The notes under the pieces: model-generated
The model's database searches: none
What the model was told of the DNA's origin: nothing
What the model saw: only the letters and a program-made list of their open reading frames with translations
Assembly (NCBI RefSeq): GCF_902771435.1
Contig: NZ_CACXXB010000006.1
Location: forward strand, 1-64,000
DNA length: 64,000 bases
DNA from: an uncultured Methanobrevibacter sp.
GTDB taxonomy: Archaea; Methanobacteriota; Methanobacteria; Methanobacteriales; Methanobacteriaceae
Direction of reading: 5' to 3'
Part shown: positions 20,543 through 30,225 of the stretch, piece by piece
How positions within the stretch are numbered: position 1 is the first letter of the stretch
How the letters are laid out: every line of letters begins with the position of its first letter
Position numbers and translations under genes: made by a program

Positions 20543-21158
20543 TTTTTCTCCTCATATTCAATATGTTTCAAATAATATGATGATTGTTGTTAAAAATATA
20601 TTTCATTTAAATCATAGAAAATAAAAAAATTTTCATTAAATTTGTAAAAATTTAAATCATATTTATTTATTTTGAATATTTTTAAACAGAAAATCTATCA
20701 TATGATGATAGTTTATTGGAATTTAAATATATAGTTTGCTATTAATATGGAAAAATATGCCTTGGATGATGGTATAAAATATAAATTTTGATGTTGCGGA
20801 TAATGAAATGTCTATTTTCTTTAGACTTTTTTATCATTAATGTTCACTTTGGTGTTTATTCATATCCCGTGTGGGAAGATTATCATGTAAATTAATTTTT
20901 TCATATTCATGCTAAATTTTGCTATAATTAGTTCAAAATTTCGATAGATTATTAAATAACTTGCTATAAATATATTATTGAGATATAATTTTTCCTAAAT
21001 TATTCATTTGAGTTATTGAAATTAAAACACCTTCGATAATGTGAAGCTCAATTTATTGGATTTGTGGAAAAGTCCGTGCAAATATAATAACTTCGGACAA
21101 CCGGATTCTCGGAGAATTTTATGAGATTATGGGAATTTAAAAAAGGGTAGGTAAAAGC
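20543..21158. other. Intergenic with promoter and possible structured leader
   Basis: 616 bp. A TATA-like box (GCTATAAATATAT, about 20962-20974) predicts a transcript start near 20995, giving a leader of about 160 nt before the phosphatase gene. The leader holds short stems GTCCG/CGGAC (21072-21076 / 21094-21098) and ATTCT/AGAAT (21105-21109 / 21113-21117). A second TATA-like stretch lies at about 20771-20785, followed by a weak hairpin GTCTA/TAGAC with T6 (20810-20832). No protein gene is seen. Confidence 0.45.
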
Positions 21159-23147
21159 ATGAGAGACATTGAGGAACTTAAAAAGACACCCGGATTATCA
21201 TTGAAAAGTTATTTGATAATGTTTATTGCAAACATAATAGGATTGTATCTGATTAGCTTCGGATTGGATTTTACCGTTGACAATCTTAATCGTGTTATAC
21301 TATTCATATTTTTCATCAGTATTTTCAATATATTATTCTGGCCACTTTTAACAAAGATGTTAATGCCGTTTTTTGTTTGGACTTTTGGAATAGCAGGTCT
21401 TCTTTTAAATGGAGGCCTATTTGCAATTTTCGGACCATATTTTGGTTTAAACATTACAGGATGGGGAATAATTCTAGCACCATTGACTATATCATTAATT
21501 ACAATAATCCTGTCAACTATATTTACAATGGATGATGACGGCGCATATTTCCAATCTGTTTTAAGAGAAGCTCAAAGGAAAAGAAAAGGGGACATTAAGG
21601 ATTACCCTGGATTGATAATCGTTGAAATAGACGGTCTTGCTTATGATGTTTTATGTGAAGCTATTGAAAATGGTCATATGCCGACTGTCAAATCAATGAT
21701 GGATAGCAAAACCCATACCCTTAAAAAATGGGAAACAGATCTCTCTTCACAGACCGGAGCCAGCCAGGCCGGAATCCTCCATGGAAATAACGAAGATATC
21801 ACTGCTTTTAGATGGGTTGAAAAAGAAAATGACAATCAGATAATGCAATGTTCCGGTGTTACAAAAGTAAAAATACTTGAAGAAAGGATATCTGACGGAA
21901 ACGGATTGCTTGTGGATGATGGGGCGAGCAGATCAAATCTATTTTCAGGAGATACAGACAATGTAATATTCACTTTCAGTAAAATAACTGATCTGAAAAA
22001 ACTATATAACGGCGCATGGTTTTCCATTTTTTCAAATCCCAACGATTTTGCACGTATAGTCGTGTTGGTCTTTGAGGATATTGTTCGTGAAATTATTTCT
22101 CAATTCAAACATAAAATATTAAACATCAGACCAAGAATTTCACGGGGAATCACATATATTCCTACAAGAGCAGGGACAAATGTATTCATGAGGGAAATCA
22201 ACACTGAAACGCTAATTGGTGACATGATGGTTGGAGATATTGATGTTGCATATTCCACATATTTGGGTTATGATGAAATCGCCCACCATTCAGGAGTCAG
22301 AGATGATGATGCATGGTTTGCCCTTAGAGGAATGGACAGACAGATAAAACGTTTGTTTGAAGGAAACAAATATTCTCCAAGGGAATATCAGTTCGTGATA
22401 CAGTCTGACCATGGCCAAACCAACGGTGCAACATTCAAGCAAAGATATGGACAGTCATTTGAAGATTTTATCAAATCCCTGCTTCCTCAGGACATGGACT
22501 TATATGCAAACATGTCTTCAAACGAAGACCATTTTGCGGAGGTATACATTCCTTTTTCAGATAAAATTGACTACATTAAAAACAGAGGCAAGGAAGATGA
22601 AGAAAAAGTGCTGTCAGAATCTGAAATTATTGTTCTTGCTTCCGGAAATCTTGCAATGATTTATCTAACTCAATGGAATCATAGACTGACCTATGAGGAA
22701 ATCAATGAAATGTTCCCAGAGCTGATTCATGAAATCGTCAGCAATGAATACATTGGATTTATTTTAGTCAGATCATCTCAAAAAGGAGACATGGCAATAG
22801 GTAAAAATGGAATATACTATCTCGATAGTGATGAAATTGAAGGGGAAAATCCTCTTGAAGGCTTTGGAGATAATATTGCTCATCATTTAAAAAGAAACAG
22901 TTCTTTCAAATACACTCCGGACATTTTAGTCAACAGCTTTTATGATGCTGAAAATGATGAGGTTTGTGCTTTTGAAGAGCTTGTTGGAAGCCATGGTGGA
23001 GTTGGGGGAAGCCAGTCAGAACCGTTTATTTTATATCCTTCAGATTGGAATGTTCCTGATGAGGAAATAGTAGGTGCGGAAAACATCTACAGGGTATTGA
23101 AAACAAATTTAGCCAATATTAAAGAAAACGCTAAAACCGATAAGTGA
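21159..23147 (+). CDS. Membrane protein: phage-holin-like region fused to alkaline-phosphatase-superfamily domain
   Basis: 662 residues. Residues about 15-130 are four hydrophobic helices of the phage holin family 4 type. From about 150 comes a type I phosphodiesterase/nucleotide pyrophosphatase domain: LIIVEIDGLAYD (first metal-binding Asp), SSQTGASQAGILHGNN (nucleophile Thr/Ser region), DVAYSTYLGYDEIAHHSG and IQSDHGQTNG (metal-binding Asp/His), and a late GSHGGVGGSQ. All the usual metal ligands appear to be present. The substrate cannot be read; phosphodiesters or glycerol-phosphate-type polymers and lipids are candidates. Start ATG at 21159 has an upstream GGGTAGGT site. It stands alone, with a strong terminator after it. 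Confidence 0.85.
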   Translation: MRDIEELKKTPGLSLKSYLIMFIANIIGLYLISFGLDFTVDNLNRVILFIFFISIFNILFWPLLTKMLMPFFVWTFGIAGLLLNGGLFAIFGPYFGLNITGWGIILAPLTISLITIILSTIFTMDDDGAYFQSVLREAQRKRKGDIKDYPGLIIVEIDGLAYDVLCEAIENGHMPTVKSMMDSKTHTLKKWETDLSSQTGASQAGILHGNNEDITAFRWVEKENDNQIMQCSGVTKVKILEERISDGNGLLVDDGASRSNLFSGDTDNVIFTFSKITDLKKLYNGAWFSIFSNPNDFARIVVLVFEDIVREIISQFKHKILNIRPRISRGITYIPTRAGTNVFMREINTETLIGDMMVGDIDVAYSTYLGYDEIAHHSGVRDDDAWFALRGMDRQIKRLFEGNKYSPREYQFVIQSDHGQTNGATFKQRYGQSFEDFIKSLLPQDMDLYANMSSNEDHFAEVYIPFSDKIDYIKNRGKEDEEKVLSESEIIVLASGNLAMIYLTQWNHRLTYEEINEMFPELIHEIVSNEYIGFILVRSSQKGDMAIGKNGIYYLDSDEIEGENPLEGFGDNIAHHLKRNSSFKYTPDILVNSFYDAENDEVCAFEELVGSHGGVGGSQSEPFILYPSDWNVPDEEIVGAENIYRVLKTNLANIKENAKTDK

Positions 23148-23169
23148 TGTAAAAACTTATGGATATTTC

Positions 23170-23205
23170 ATGTATAAGATAAATGAATCTTATACATTCT
23201 TTTTT
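23170..23205 (+). terminator. Perfect 11-bp hairpin plus T tract after the phosphatase gene
   Basis: ATGTATAAGAT (23170-23180) pairs perfectly with ATCTTATACAT (23187-23197) around a 6-nt loop, followed by TCTTTTTT. Confidence 0.75.
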
Positions 23206-23264
23206 AGTTAATCACACTAATCAAATTTATATATAGTCTTAACTTATAATTTTAGGTGATACAA

Positions 23265-23702
23265 ATGTCTTTCATTAAAAAAATCGGTTTGATAATTGCA
23301 TTGAGTTTGATTGCTTGTGCTGCAGTCAGCGGAGATGATAGTATTAATGATACAGTTAAGGTCAAAATCAAAGATAATGTATTTGATGTTAAACTGGAAA
23401 ATAATTCTGCCACACGGGAATTGATTAAAGCACTGGAAAAGGGTAACGTCACAGTTAATGCAACTGAGTACGGTGGTTTTGAAAAAGTGGGGGATTTGGG
23501 CTTTTCACTTCCAACAAATGATGAAAAGGTTGATACCAATCCTGGAGATATTGTACTATATCAGGGAGACAAAGTATCCTTGTTTTACGGTTCTCATACA
23601 TGGAGCTATACAAAATTAGGCAAAATAGTTAACACAGACTCAGATAAGCTAAAAGAGGTCCTCGGATCCGGTGATGTTACACTGGAATTTTCTTTAAAAT
23701 AA
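23265..23702 (+). CDS. Secreted cyclophilin-fold protein
   Basis: 145 residues from ATG 23265, chosen because AGGTGAT (23254-23260) lies just before it; the in-frame GTG at 23256 would overlap that site. A signal peptide (MSFIKKIGLIIALSLIACAA) precedes a single domain with LENNSATRELIKAL, GFSLPTNDEKVDTNPGD, IVLYQGDKVSLFYG and SYTKLGKI. This is the pattern of the cyclophilin-like family that is usually cytoplasmic in bacteria. Whether it has prolyl isomerase activity is unknown; the canonical cyclophilin active-site Arg pattern is not obvious. It stands alone between a terminator and a converging symporter gene. Confidence 0.8.
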   Translation: MSFIKKIGLIIALSLIACAAVSGDDSINDTVKVKIKDNVFDVKLENNSATRELIKALEKGNVTVNATEYGGFEKVGDLGFSLPTNDEKVDTNPGDIVLYQGDKVSLFYGSHTWSYTKLGKIVNTDSDKLKEVLGSGDVTLEFSLK

Positions 23703-23731
23703 TCGTTTATTTCATATTATTGGCAGATGGT

Positions 23732-25195
23732 TTAAAGTTTGGTATTTTCAGGTGATTTTTTCTTGTAGAATATTGTGGAGAATACTAAAACTAGTATGAC
23801 AAGTGTCATATCAACCATTAGTTCAAATGGTGTGGCATTCATGAACAGATCAATTATTCCAATCAACCAGATGATTATCAAAAATACAGGAAGAATATAT
23901 TTGATGATTGTTGTCCATATAGCACCAATATGGATTCTTGATTTTTCATTTAAAACCGGAATGACCTTTTCGGCGCCATAATACCAACCGAATATTACGC
24001 ATTGGGCTGCGATTAAAAGCAAAATTCCGAACGTGTTAACAAAGCCGTCTACAATTCCGACAAGATAACTGCTTATTCCACATGTGAAAATCAGTGAACA
24101 CAAACATCCGATAATGCTTAAAATTGTTACCAGTTTTTTACGACTCATATTTGATTTTGATGAAATTGAAGCTATTATCGGTTCAAAAAATGCGAATGCT
24201 GAACTTATTCCGGCAAATAACACTGCTAAAAAGAATAACGGTGCAAGAATGTGTCCTGCAAATCCCATCAGGCTGAATATTTTTGGAAATACTACGAATA
24301 TTAATCCTGTTCCCTCACTGACTAATTCGACCAGTGGAGTTCCTGATGTTGCGGACATATAACCGAGGATTGAGAATACTCCGAAAGCGGTAAATATTTC
24401 AAAACTGGAGTTTGATGCAACAACAAGGAATACATTATCTGTCAAACCCTTATTGTCTGCCAGGTATGTTGCATAGGTCAGTGCCAAAGCTTCACCTATT
24501 CCCAGGGAGAAAATGATTTGTGAAAATGCGACAATCCATATGTTAATGTCCCATAAAAGATTCCAATTTGGGTTTATTAAAGCATTGATTCCTATACCTG
24601 CCCCTGGCAGGGTTAATGCAAAAATAACGATGATTGCCATTATGATAAATACTGTAGGTATTAAAATCTTTGAAGCGAGTCCAATTCCCTTATCAATTGA
24701 CCTGTGGGATATAAACCACAGAATAATCCATGAAACGACCACTCCAACTCCCACGGGAATGAAGAAATTGCCTATTTTTGAGAGATTTTCGCCTCCTCCA
24801 ACATTATGGACAAAATATGCTGCAGTATCAGTTCCCCAGCTAAAGGTTAAGCTTTTAACCATATAGAATAGATCCCAGCTGATTATGACCATATAATATA
24901 TCAGCACAATGGATATTGAGAAAATAAGAACCCATGCGAGGTATTCAAATTTGGGGTTAATCGATTTAAAAATCTCAGTAAACGATTTTTTAAATGAAAA
25001 TCCAATACCGTACTCTAATATTAGAAATGGAATTCCCATAATGGCTATTGCAACAGCATAAGGGAGGAAAAAAGCTCCTCCTCCGTTGGAATATACTACA
25101 TAACTGAATCTCCAGATGTTTCCAAGGCCGATTGCAACTCCAATCATTGCAAAAATAAAAGTCAGTGTCGAATCCCATTGTGCATTTTCACTCAT
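23732..25195 (-). CDS. Neurotransmitter:sodium symporter (SNF) family transporter
   Basis: 487 residues with about 11-12 membrane helices. The N-terminal signature IGVAIGLGNIWRFSYVVYSN is the unwound TM1 sodium/substrate site of LeuT-like transporters, followed by NGGGAFFLPYA and GIPFLILEYGIG. It imports an amino acid or related small molecule with Na+ across the cytoplasmic membrane; the substrate is not readable. Length is normal for prokaryotic members. It converges with the cyclophilin-like gene and diverges from the flavodoxin gene, with a 130-bp AT-rich shared promoter region. Confidence 0.93.
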   Translation of the reverse strand: MSENAQWDSTLTFIFAMIGVAIGLGNIWRFSYVVYSNGGGAFFLPYAVAIAIMGIPFLILEYGIGFSFKKSFTEIFKSINPKFEYLAWVLIFSISIVLIYYMVIISWDLFYMVKSLTFSWGTDTAAYFVHNVGGGENLSKIGNFFIPVGVGVVVSWIILWFISHRSIDKGIGLASKILIPTVFIIMAIIVIFALTLPGAGIGINALINPNWNLLWDINIWIVAFSQIIFSLGIGEALALTYATYLADNKGLTDNVFLVVASNSSFEIFTAFGVFSILGYMSATSGTPLVELVSEGTGLIFVVFPKIFSLMGFAGHILAPLFFLAVLFAGISSAFAFFEPIIASISSKSNMSRKKLVTILSIIGCLCSLIFTCGISSYLVGIVDGFVNTFGILLLIAAQCVIFGWYYGAEKVIPVLNEKSRIHIGAIWTTIIKYILPVFLIIIWLIGIIDLFMNATPFELMVDMTLVILVLVFSTIFYKKKSPENTKL

Positions 25196-25325
25196 AAATT
25201 AATATTTATTATTATTTGTATTAAAAGATATTGAACGATGATTAATTTTAAATATATTGAAAATATATTTGGATATAATATTATTATACATAAAATTTTA
25301 ATTTAAACTATTTTTGGTGATTTTT

Positions 25326-25733
25326 ATGAAAATAGCTATTAGATACTACACTAAAACAGGAAATACAAAAAAACTTGCTGAAGCTATCAGCCAGGTTGTT
25401 GGTGCTGAAGCAAAGACAGTTGATGAACCGCTCAGTGAAGACGTAGACATTCTATTTTTGGGAAGTGCAGTATATGCTGCCGGTATCGATGAAAAGGTTA
25501 AGGAATTCATTAAAAGCATTGATGTCAATGTTGGTGAAGTCGTAAATTTCTCATCCGCCGCCCTGATTGAATCCACTTACAAACAGGTAAAAAAGGAAGT
25601 TGAAGCTAAAGGATTGAAAATGAGCGAAATGGAATTCCACTGCAGAGGTGCATTTAAGTTTGTCCACAGAGGAAGGCCAAACGATGAAGATTTAAGGAAT
25701 GCACAGGAATTTGCAAAAGCAATAATAGCTTAA
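25326..25733 (+). CDS. Flavodoxin-like protein
   Basis: 135 residues from ATG 25326, with GGTGA (25316-25320) 5 nt ahead; upstream in-frame TTG and GTG codons overlap that site. The FMN phosphate loop is YYTKTGNTKKLAE at the N-terminus, and FLGSAVYAAGID matches the second FMN-contacting loop. It is a compact single-domain electron carrier or a small flavodoxin-type reductase. The opposite-strand neighbour is a ferredoxin-nitroreductase, so the two redox genes may be linked in function, though they are transcribed towards each other. Confidence 0.85.
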   Translation: MKIAIRYYTKTGNTKKLAEAISQVVGAEAKTVDEPLSEDVDILFLGSAVYAAGIDEKVKEFIKSIDVNVGEVVNFSSAALIESTYKQVKKEVEAKGLKMSEMEFHCRGAFKFVHRGRPNDEDLRNAQEFAKAIIA

Positions 25734-25763
25734 TTTTGCTTATTAGTTTCATGAAAATAAGGG

Positions 25764-25787
25764 GAGATTTAAACAAATCTCTTTTTT
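25764..25787 (+). terminator. Hairpin plus T6 between convergent genes
   Basis: GAGATTT (25764-25770) pairs with AAATCTC (25775-25781), followed by six T. The stop of the converging nitroreductase gene (25786-25788) directly abuts it. Confidence 0.65.
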
Positions 25788-26553
25788 AAAGTTTTTTCAC
25801 TTTCAAATCCTTACGCGGTGCAATCCTTTTGTATTTAACGTCAGGATATCCGATTACCATACATGTAACCACATCATATCCCTTTTCAAGCTCAAGTAGC
25901 TTTTTAAGCTTGCGGCTCATTTTGCTGCAGGCTACAAAAAATCCACTGTATAAAACTCCAAGTCCAAGGCTTTCAGCCATAATCTCCATGTATGAACTAG
26001 CAAGACCTCCATCAACTGTACTCTTGCTTGCAACAACTATCACTAATGGCGCTCCCTTAAAAAAGAAATTATCGTCTATTTCTATTCTTTTTAGATAGCT
26101 TGCAAATGCAGACCCGAATTTTTTGCCTTTTCTAAACAGGCCTAAACATATCTCTTCAGCTTCTCTCTGCTTTGATCCGAGTATTGTGTATGATACCATC
26201 TGTCTGTTTGCTCCTGTAGGAGAATAGCGCCCGGCTTCCAGGATTTTTTCTATCTTTTCATCTTCAACGGGGTCTGGTTTAAACTGTCTGATTGTACGTC
26301 TGCTTTTCATTGCATTGAGCAATGTTTCTGGGTTGATTTCACTCATCAGTACAACTTCTTCATCAGCAGAATCATAATTGGTCATGGTTATGGCGCCCTG
26401 CGGGCATATCGCATAGCAGTGTCCGCATTCCATACATCCTTGCTGGTTAGTTTGAATTTTTTCATCTTCTAAAAAGAGGTAGGAGTTTGGACAGTCATCA
26501 ATACACTTTGAACAGACAATACATTTGTCTCCATCAATATCAATTGGATTCAT
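25786..26553 (-). CDS. Ferredoxin-nitroreductase fusion protein
   Basis: 255 residues from ATG 26553, which has a GGTGA site 5 nt upstream; the GTG at 26562 lies inside that site. Residues 1-60 carry two [4Fe-4S] motifs (CIVCSKCIDDCP and CMECGHCYAICP). The rest is a nitroreductase-family FMN domain starting SRRTIRQFKPDPVED, with LEAGRYSPTGANRQ. Such fusions are common in anaerobes, where the clusters feed electrons to the flavin; the physiological substrate is usually unknown. It is divergent from the BASS/ACR3-like transporter gene. Confidence 0.92.
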   Translation of the reverse strand: MNPIDIDGDKCIVCSKCIDDCPNSYLFLEDEKIQTNQQGCMECGHCYAICPQGAITMTNYDSADEEVVLMSEINPETLLNAMKSRRTIRQFKPDPVEDEKIEKILEAGRYSPTGANRQMVSYTILGSKQREAEEICLGLFRKGKKFGSAFASYLKRIEIDDNFFFKGAPLVIVVASKSTVDGGLASSYMEIMAESLGLGVLYSGFFVACSKMSRKLKKLLELEKGYDVVTCMVIGYPDVKYKRIAPRKDLKVKKL

Positions 26554-26716
26554 ATTTTTCACCTTGTAAATGTAAATATTGACTTTGTTGGTTATAAATG
26601 GTTGTGTAATGGATTTTTAACCTAGATTAAGCTAATTTTATTTATCTTTTTTTTACTAAACCAATAAAGATATATATTTTCAAATATAAAATTTAGTCAT
26701 ACCTAAAGGTGATGAT

Positions 26717-27664
26717 ATGGATTTGATAGAAAAGCTGGAGCCCGTAATAATCTTTTCAGCGGTCATTATCGGATTGCTTTTCAGCAATATTGGGATTATA
26801 GCTGATAACACTGAGTATCTGATAAACATATTCCTGTGTCTAATGCTTTACGGATTGTTTTTGGAAGTTCCATTAAATGAGCTGAAAGACAGCTTTAAAA
26901 ATGTTAAATTCACATCAACAAGCTTGATAATCAACTTTTTGTGGACTCCATTATTCGGATATTTTGTAGGTTCATTATTTTTGTGGGGAAATGTCGATGT
27001 ATTGATTGGTTTTTTCATGCTGATACTGACTCCATGCACAGATTGGTATTTGGTGTTTACAAAAATGGCAAAGGGTGATTTGACATTAAGCTTATCAATC
27101 CTTCCGATAAATCTGATATTGCAGATAATATTGCTTCCTGTTTATTTGGTTGTGTTTTTTTCAACTGCAAATTCTATGGATTATTCACAACTGGCATATT
27201 CACTTGTCATTGTCATTCCATTCGTTGCAGCACAGCTTACTAAATTGGTAATGAACAATGTTTTGAAACAAAAGGCGGGCGAACTAATGGGAAGTTTGCA
27301 GATATGGTTATTGTCCCTTGCGGTATTTTGCATCTTTGCAAGCCAGGGTGAATTACTGTTTGAAAATTTAAACTCCATTGCAGTTTTATTTGTTCCGTTA
27401 ATCATATTTTTCTTGGTCAATACTGCTATCGATTTGCTGGTGTCTGAAAAGATCAATTTCACATATTCTGAATATGCAAGTTTGACAATGACAACATTGG
27501 CCCGTAACTCTCCGTTGGCACTTGCAATTGCTATTAATTCCTTTCCGGGTCATGAACTAATTTCAATAGCTCTTGTAATCGGGCCCCTGATAGAATTGCC
27601 TGTATTGTATATTGTATCCAGATTCTGTTTGAAGATAATGGATTCAGATTCATTCTTTAACTAA
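26717..27664 (+). CDS. BASS/ACR3-type membrane transporter
   Basis: 315 residues with about ten membrane helices. The motif LTPCTDWYLVFTKMAKGD matches the Cys-containing helix of ACR3/arsenical-resistance and bile acid:sodium symporter superfamily proteins, and ARNSPLALAIAI plus GPLIELPVLY match the late conserved helices. The Cys in TPCTDW is the one needed for arsenite in ACR3, so arsenite efflux is possible, but no arsR or arsM gene is nearby and Na+-coupled organic-anion transport is equally open. ATG 26717 has an AAAGGTGAT site. Confidence 0.8.
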   Translation: MDLIEKLEPVIIFSAVIIGLLFSNIGIIADNTEYLINIFLCLMLYGLFLEVPLNELKDSFKNVKFTSTSLIINFLWTPLFGYFVGSLFLWGNVDVLIGFFMLILTPCTDWYLVFTKMAKGDLTLSLSILPINLILQIILLPVYLVVFFSTANSMDYSQLAYSLVIVIPFVAAQLTKLVMNNVLKQKAGELMGSLQIWLLSLAVFCIFASQGELLFENLNSIAVLFVPLIIFFLVNTAIDLLVSEKINFTYSEYASLTMTTLARNSPLALAIAINSFPGHELISIALVIGPLIELPVLYIVSRFCLKIMDSDSFFN

Positions 27665-28104
27665 ATTTTTTAATCACAATTCCCGCCATTTCTCAATGTG
27701 TTGCAGCCTATCGAATAATCAATGAAACTCTCAAATAAATTGAATGTATTGTAATTAGACACGATTTGTTGATATGTGTTTTACATTAACGGAAGGCTTT
27801 GTAAAAACCAATTAGATTTTCAAATCTGCATATACATCAACTACTTTTCAAAAGCAGTTTTCAACAACATATTCTCATCGTTAATGTTAATTAAGTTCTT
27901 TGAGGGATTATGTTTCGTTTTTTCAAAAATGTAGGCATGCCTAAATTTTAAAATTCAAATGAAATATCAATAATTTAAATAACATAAAAAGAAGATATAA
28001 ATATATAAAAAATCTAATTTTTTTAAAAAAAATAGATAATTCAAAGGATTTCATAATCTTTTCTCAAGTAATTTTAATTAAAGTTTGGTTGTGGTGGCGT
28101 AGTA
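27665..28104. other. Intergenic upstream of feoB
   Basis: 440 bp. Holds a perfect palindrome (27932-27943) and a TATA-rich stretch (about 27993-28011). No FeoA-like ORF is seen here, although feoA often sits beside feoB. The first 250 bp show nothing recognisable. Confidence 0.5.
27932..27943. promoter_or_regulatory. Palindromic candidate metal-regulator operator
   Basis: TAGGCATGCCTA is a perfect 12-bp palindrome, with AA after it. The TAGG-N4-CCTA shape is that of DtxR/IdeR/MDR1-type iron or manganese repressor sites. It lies about 50 bp upstream of the presumed feoB TATA region. Assignment rests on shape and on the neighbouring gene only. Confidence 0.45.
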
Positions 28105-30123
28105 ATGGAGAAATTAATTGTCGGTTTGGCAGGAAATCCAAATGTTGGTAAAACAACTGTTTTCAATTCATTAACAGGCATGCATCAACATGTTGGAAAC
28201 TGGCCGGGAAAAACAGTTGAACAAGCAAAGGGCCATTTTATACTTGGGGAATATGAGTATGACATTGTTGATTTGCCGGGAAACTATGCATTAACGGCAC
28301 GTTCAATTGAAGAGATTGTATCAAGGGATTTCATAGTCGACGATGATTCAGATGTAATCATAAATGTGGTTGATGCAGCTAATTTGGAGCGTAACTTATA
28401 TCTGACAGTTCAGATGATGGAACTCGGAGCAGATCTTGTTCTGGCACTAAACATGAATGATTATGCAAAGAAAAAAGGCCATATAATTAACATAGATTTG
28501 ATGAGTAAGCTATTGGGCTTTCCTGTAATCAATATCAATGCTAAAACTGGTGAAGGTATAGATGAATTATTTAATGCTGTTGAGAAACAGGCGAAAAATC
28601 CGATTGACACCAGTGAAAAATTGAATTATGGAGCTGAATTAAAAGAACATTTGAAAGATATAAGGGTATTGATTGAAAAAGATGAAAATCTTCTGGATGT
28701 GCCTGCATTCTGGACAGCAATCAAATTACTTGAAAAGGACTCAATCATTATTCAGAAAGTTCAAAAATCACCTGAAAGCTCATCAATTTTCAGGGAATCC
28801 GATAAGGTATCAAAACACCTTTATGATATTTTTGGTGAAAGTGCGGAGGAGGTCATTGCCTCTGCAAGATATGCATTCATCGACGGGCTGATGGCTGAAG
28901 CTGTTGAAAGGCCTCCTGTTGAAAATGAAACAGTTAGTGATAAAATAGATAACATCATAACAAACAGGTTGTTAGCCATTCCAATTTTCCTTTTGGCAAT
29001 GTATGTGATGTTTCAGGTGACATATACTGTGGGATCTCCATTCCAAGTGTTGATTGGGGATGCTTTTGGAATGCTTTCAAATTTTTTGGCAGCCCACATT
29101 CCAAATGTGTATTTGGCATCATTCATATGTGATGCGGTTATTGGGGGTGTAGGAGGAGTTATTTCTTTCGTACCGATAATTGTTATGATCTTTTTATTTT
29201 TAAGTATCATGGAGGATTGTGGATATCTGGCAAGGGCAGCGTTTACCATGGACATATTTATGCATAAGTTGGTCGGTCTTCATGGTAAGGCATTCATTCC
29301 AATGATTTTAGGATTTGGTTGTGGTGTGCCTGCTATTATGGCAACAAGGACACTTGAAAACGAAAATGATCGTAAACTTGCTATGATGCTTGTGCCGTTC
29401 ATGTCCTGTACTGCAAGGCTGCCGATTTATGCGATTTTTATCGCGGCATTTTTCGAGGAGCATCATGGCCTTGTATTGCTTTCGATATATATTTTAGGAA
29501 TCCTTGTGGCGCTTGTTGTAGCAGCAATTCTTAAAAGGTTATTATTCAAGGGATTGTCCACTCCTTTTGTGATGGAACTTCCCTCATATAAAATTCCTTC
29601 ATTGAAAGGGGTATTGCTGCATACCTGGGAAAAGGTTAAAGGATTCATAAGAAAAGCGGGAACCGTAATTCTTGGATGTTCCATCGCGCTATGGGCCTTA
29701 AGCATCTTCCCGTTAGGGGTCAAATACGGATCACCCGACAGTATATTGGGTATGATTGGCAGTTTTCTAGCTCCAATTTTTGCCCCATTAGGATTCGGTA
29801 CATGGCAGGCGGCTGTATCTCTTATTGCAGGTTTGGCCGCTAAGGAGGTTATTGTATCCACCTTCGGTACTCTTGGAGGCATGGATGCTGATGATGAAAG
29901 CGGCATAACCCATTTGATACATGATACATTCACTCCATTGTCAGCGTATTCATTCATGGCATTCACTTTACTCTATACTCCGTGTTTCGGTACTATCGGT
30001 GCCATTAAACAGGAAACTCAAGGTTTTAAATGGGCTTTGTTCATGTGTGCAATTACCATTACAACCGCATATGTTGTTTCATTTTTAATTTATAACATAG
30101 GTCTTTTAGCCGGATTTGGATGA
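28105..30123 (+). CDS. feoB: Ferrous iron transport protein B
   Basis: 672 residues. The N-terminal GTPase domain has G1 GNPNVGKTT, the G3 motif DLPGNYAL, and VALNMND-type G4 ([13 protein letters not shown]). The membrane part has the paired gate domains, with [14 protein letters not shown] and a late [14 protein letters not shown]. It imports Fe2+ across the cytoplasmic membrane. Length matches archaeal FeoB. No feoA lies upstream or downstream in this window. Regulation by iron is suggested by the palindrome at 27932. Start ATG 28105 follows a GGTGG site. Transcription probably ends in the long hairpin plus T10 at 30226-30301. Confidence 0.96.
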   Translation: MEKLIVGLAGNPNVGKTTVFNSLTGMHQHVGNWPGKTVEQAKGHFILGEYEYDIVDLPGNYALTARSIEEIVSRDFIVDDDSDVIINVVDAANLERNLYLTVQMMELGADLVLALNMNDYAKKKGHIINIDLMSKLLGFPVININAKTGEGIDELFNAVEKQAKNPIDTSEKLNYGAELKEHLKDIRVLIEKDENLLDVPAFWTAIKLLEKDSIIIQKVQKSPESSSIFRESDKVSKHLYDIFGESAEEVIASARYAFIDGLMAEAVERPPVENETVSDKIDNIITNRLLAIPIFLLAMYVMFQVTYTVGSPFQVLIGDAFGMLSNFLAAHIPNVYLASFICDAVIGGVGGVISFVPIIVMIFLFLSIMEDCGYLARAAFTMDIFMHKLVGLHGKAFIPMILGFGCGVPAIMATRTLENENDRKLAMMLVPFMSCTARLPIYAIFIAAFFEEHHGLVLLSIYILGILVALVVAAILKRLLFKGLSTPFVMELPSYKIPSLKGVLLHTWEKVKGFIRKAGTVILGCSIALWALSIFPLGVKYGSPDSILGMIGSFLAPIFAPLGFGTWQAAVSLIAGLAAKEVIVSTFGTLGGMDADDESGITHLIHDTFTPLSAYSFMAFTLLYTPCFGTIGAIKQETQGFKWALFMCAITITTAYVVSFLIYNIGLLAGFG

Positions 30124-30225
30124 TTCAGCGTTTAACTTATTTTTGAAAAACATTTCATATAATGCATAATAGTGCTGATGGCTTTGAAGGGGTAAAATCT
30201 GAGGTTGATATGAAAAAAGTAGTGA

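Noticed and set aside
20810-20832. Hairpin GTCTA/TAGAC with T6 as terminator of a small RNA
   Set aside because: Only 5 bp, and the upstream TATA-like stretch would give a transcript of a few tens of bases; too weak in AT-rich DNA.
21064-21080. A GGAAAAGTCC stretch recalling the RNase P RNA motif
   Set aside because: No other conserved RNase P regions around it and the space before the phosphatase gene is too short for the remaining parts.
27665-28104. A feoA gene ahead of feoB
   Set aside because: No ORF with an SH3-like FeoA pattern in either strand of this spacer.
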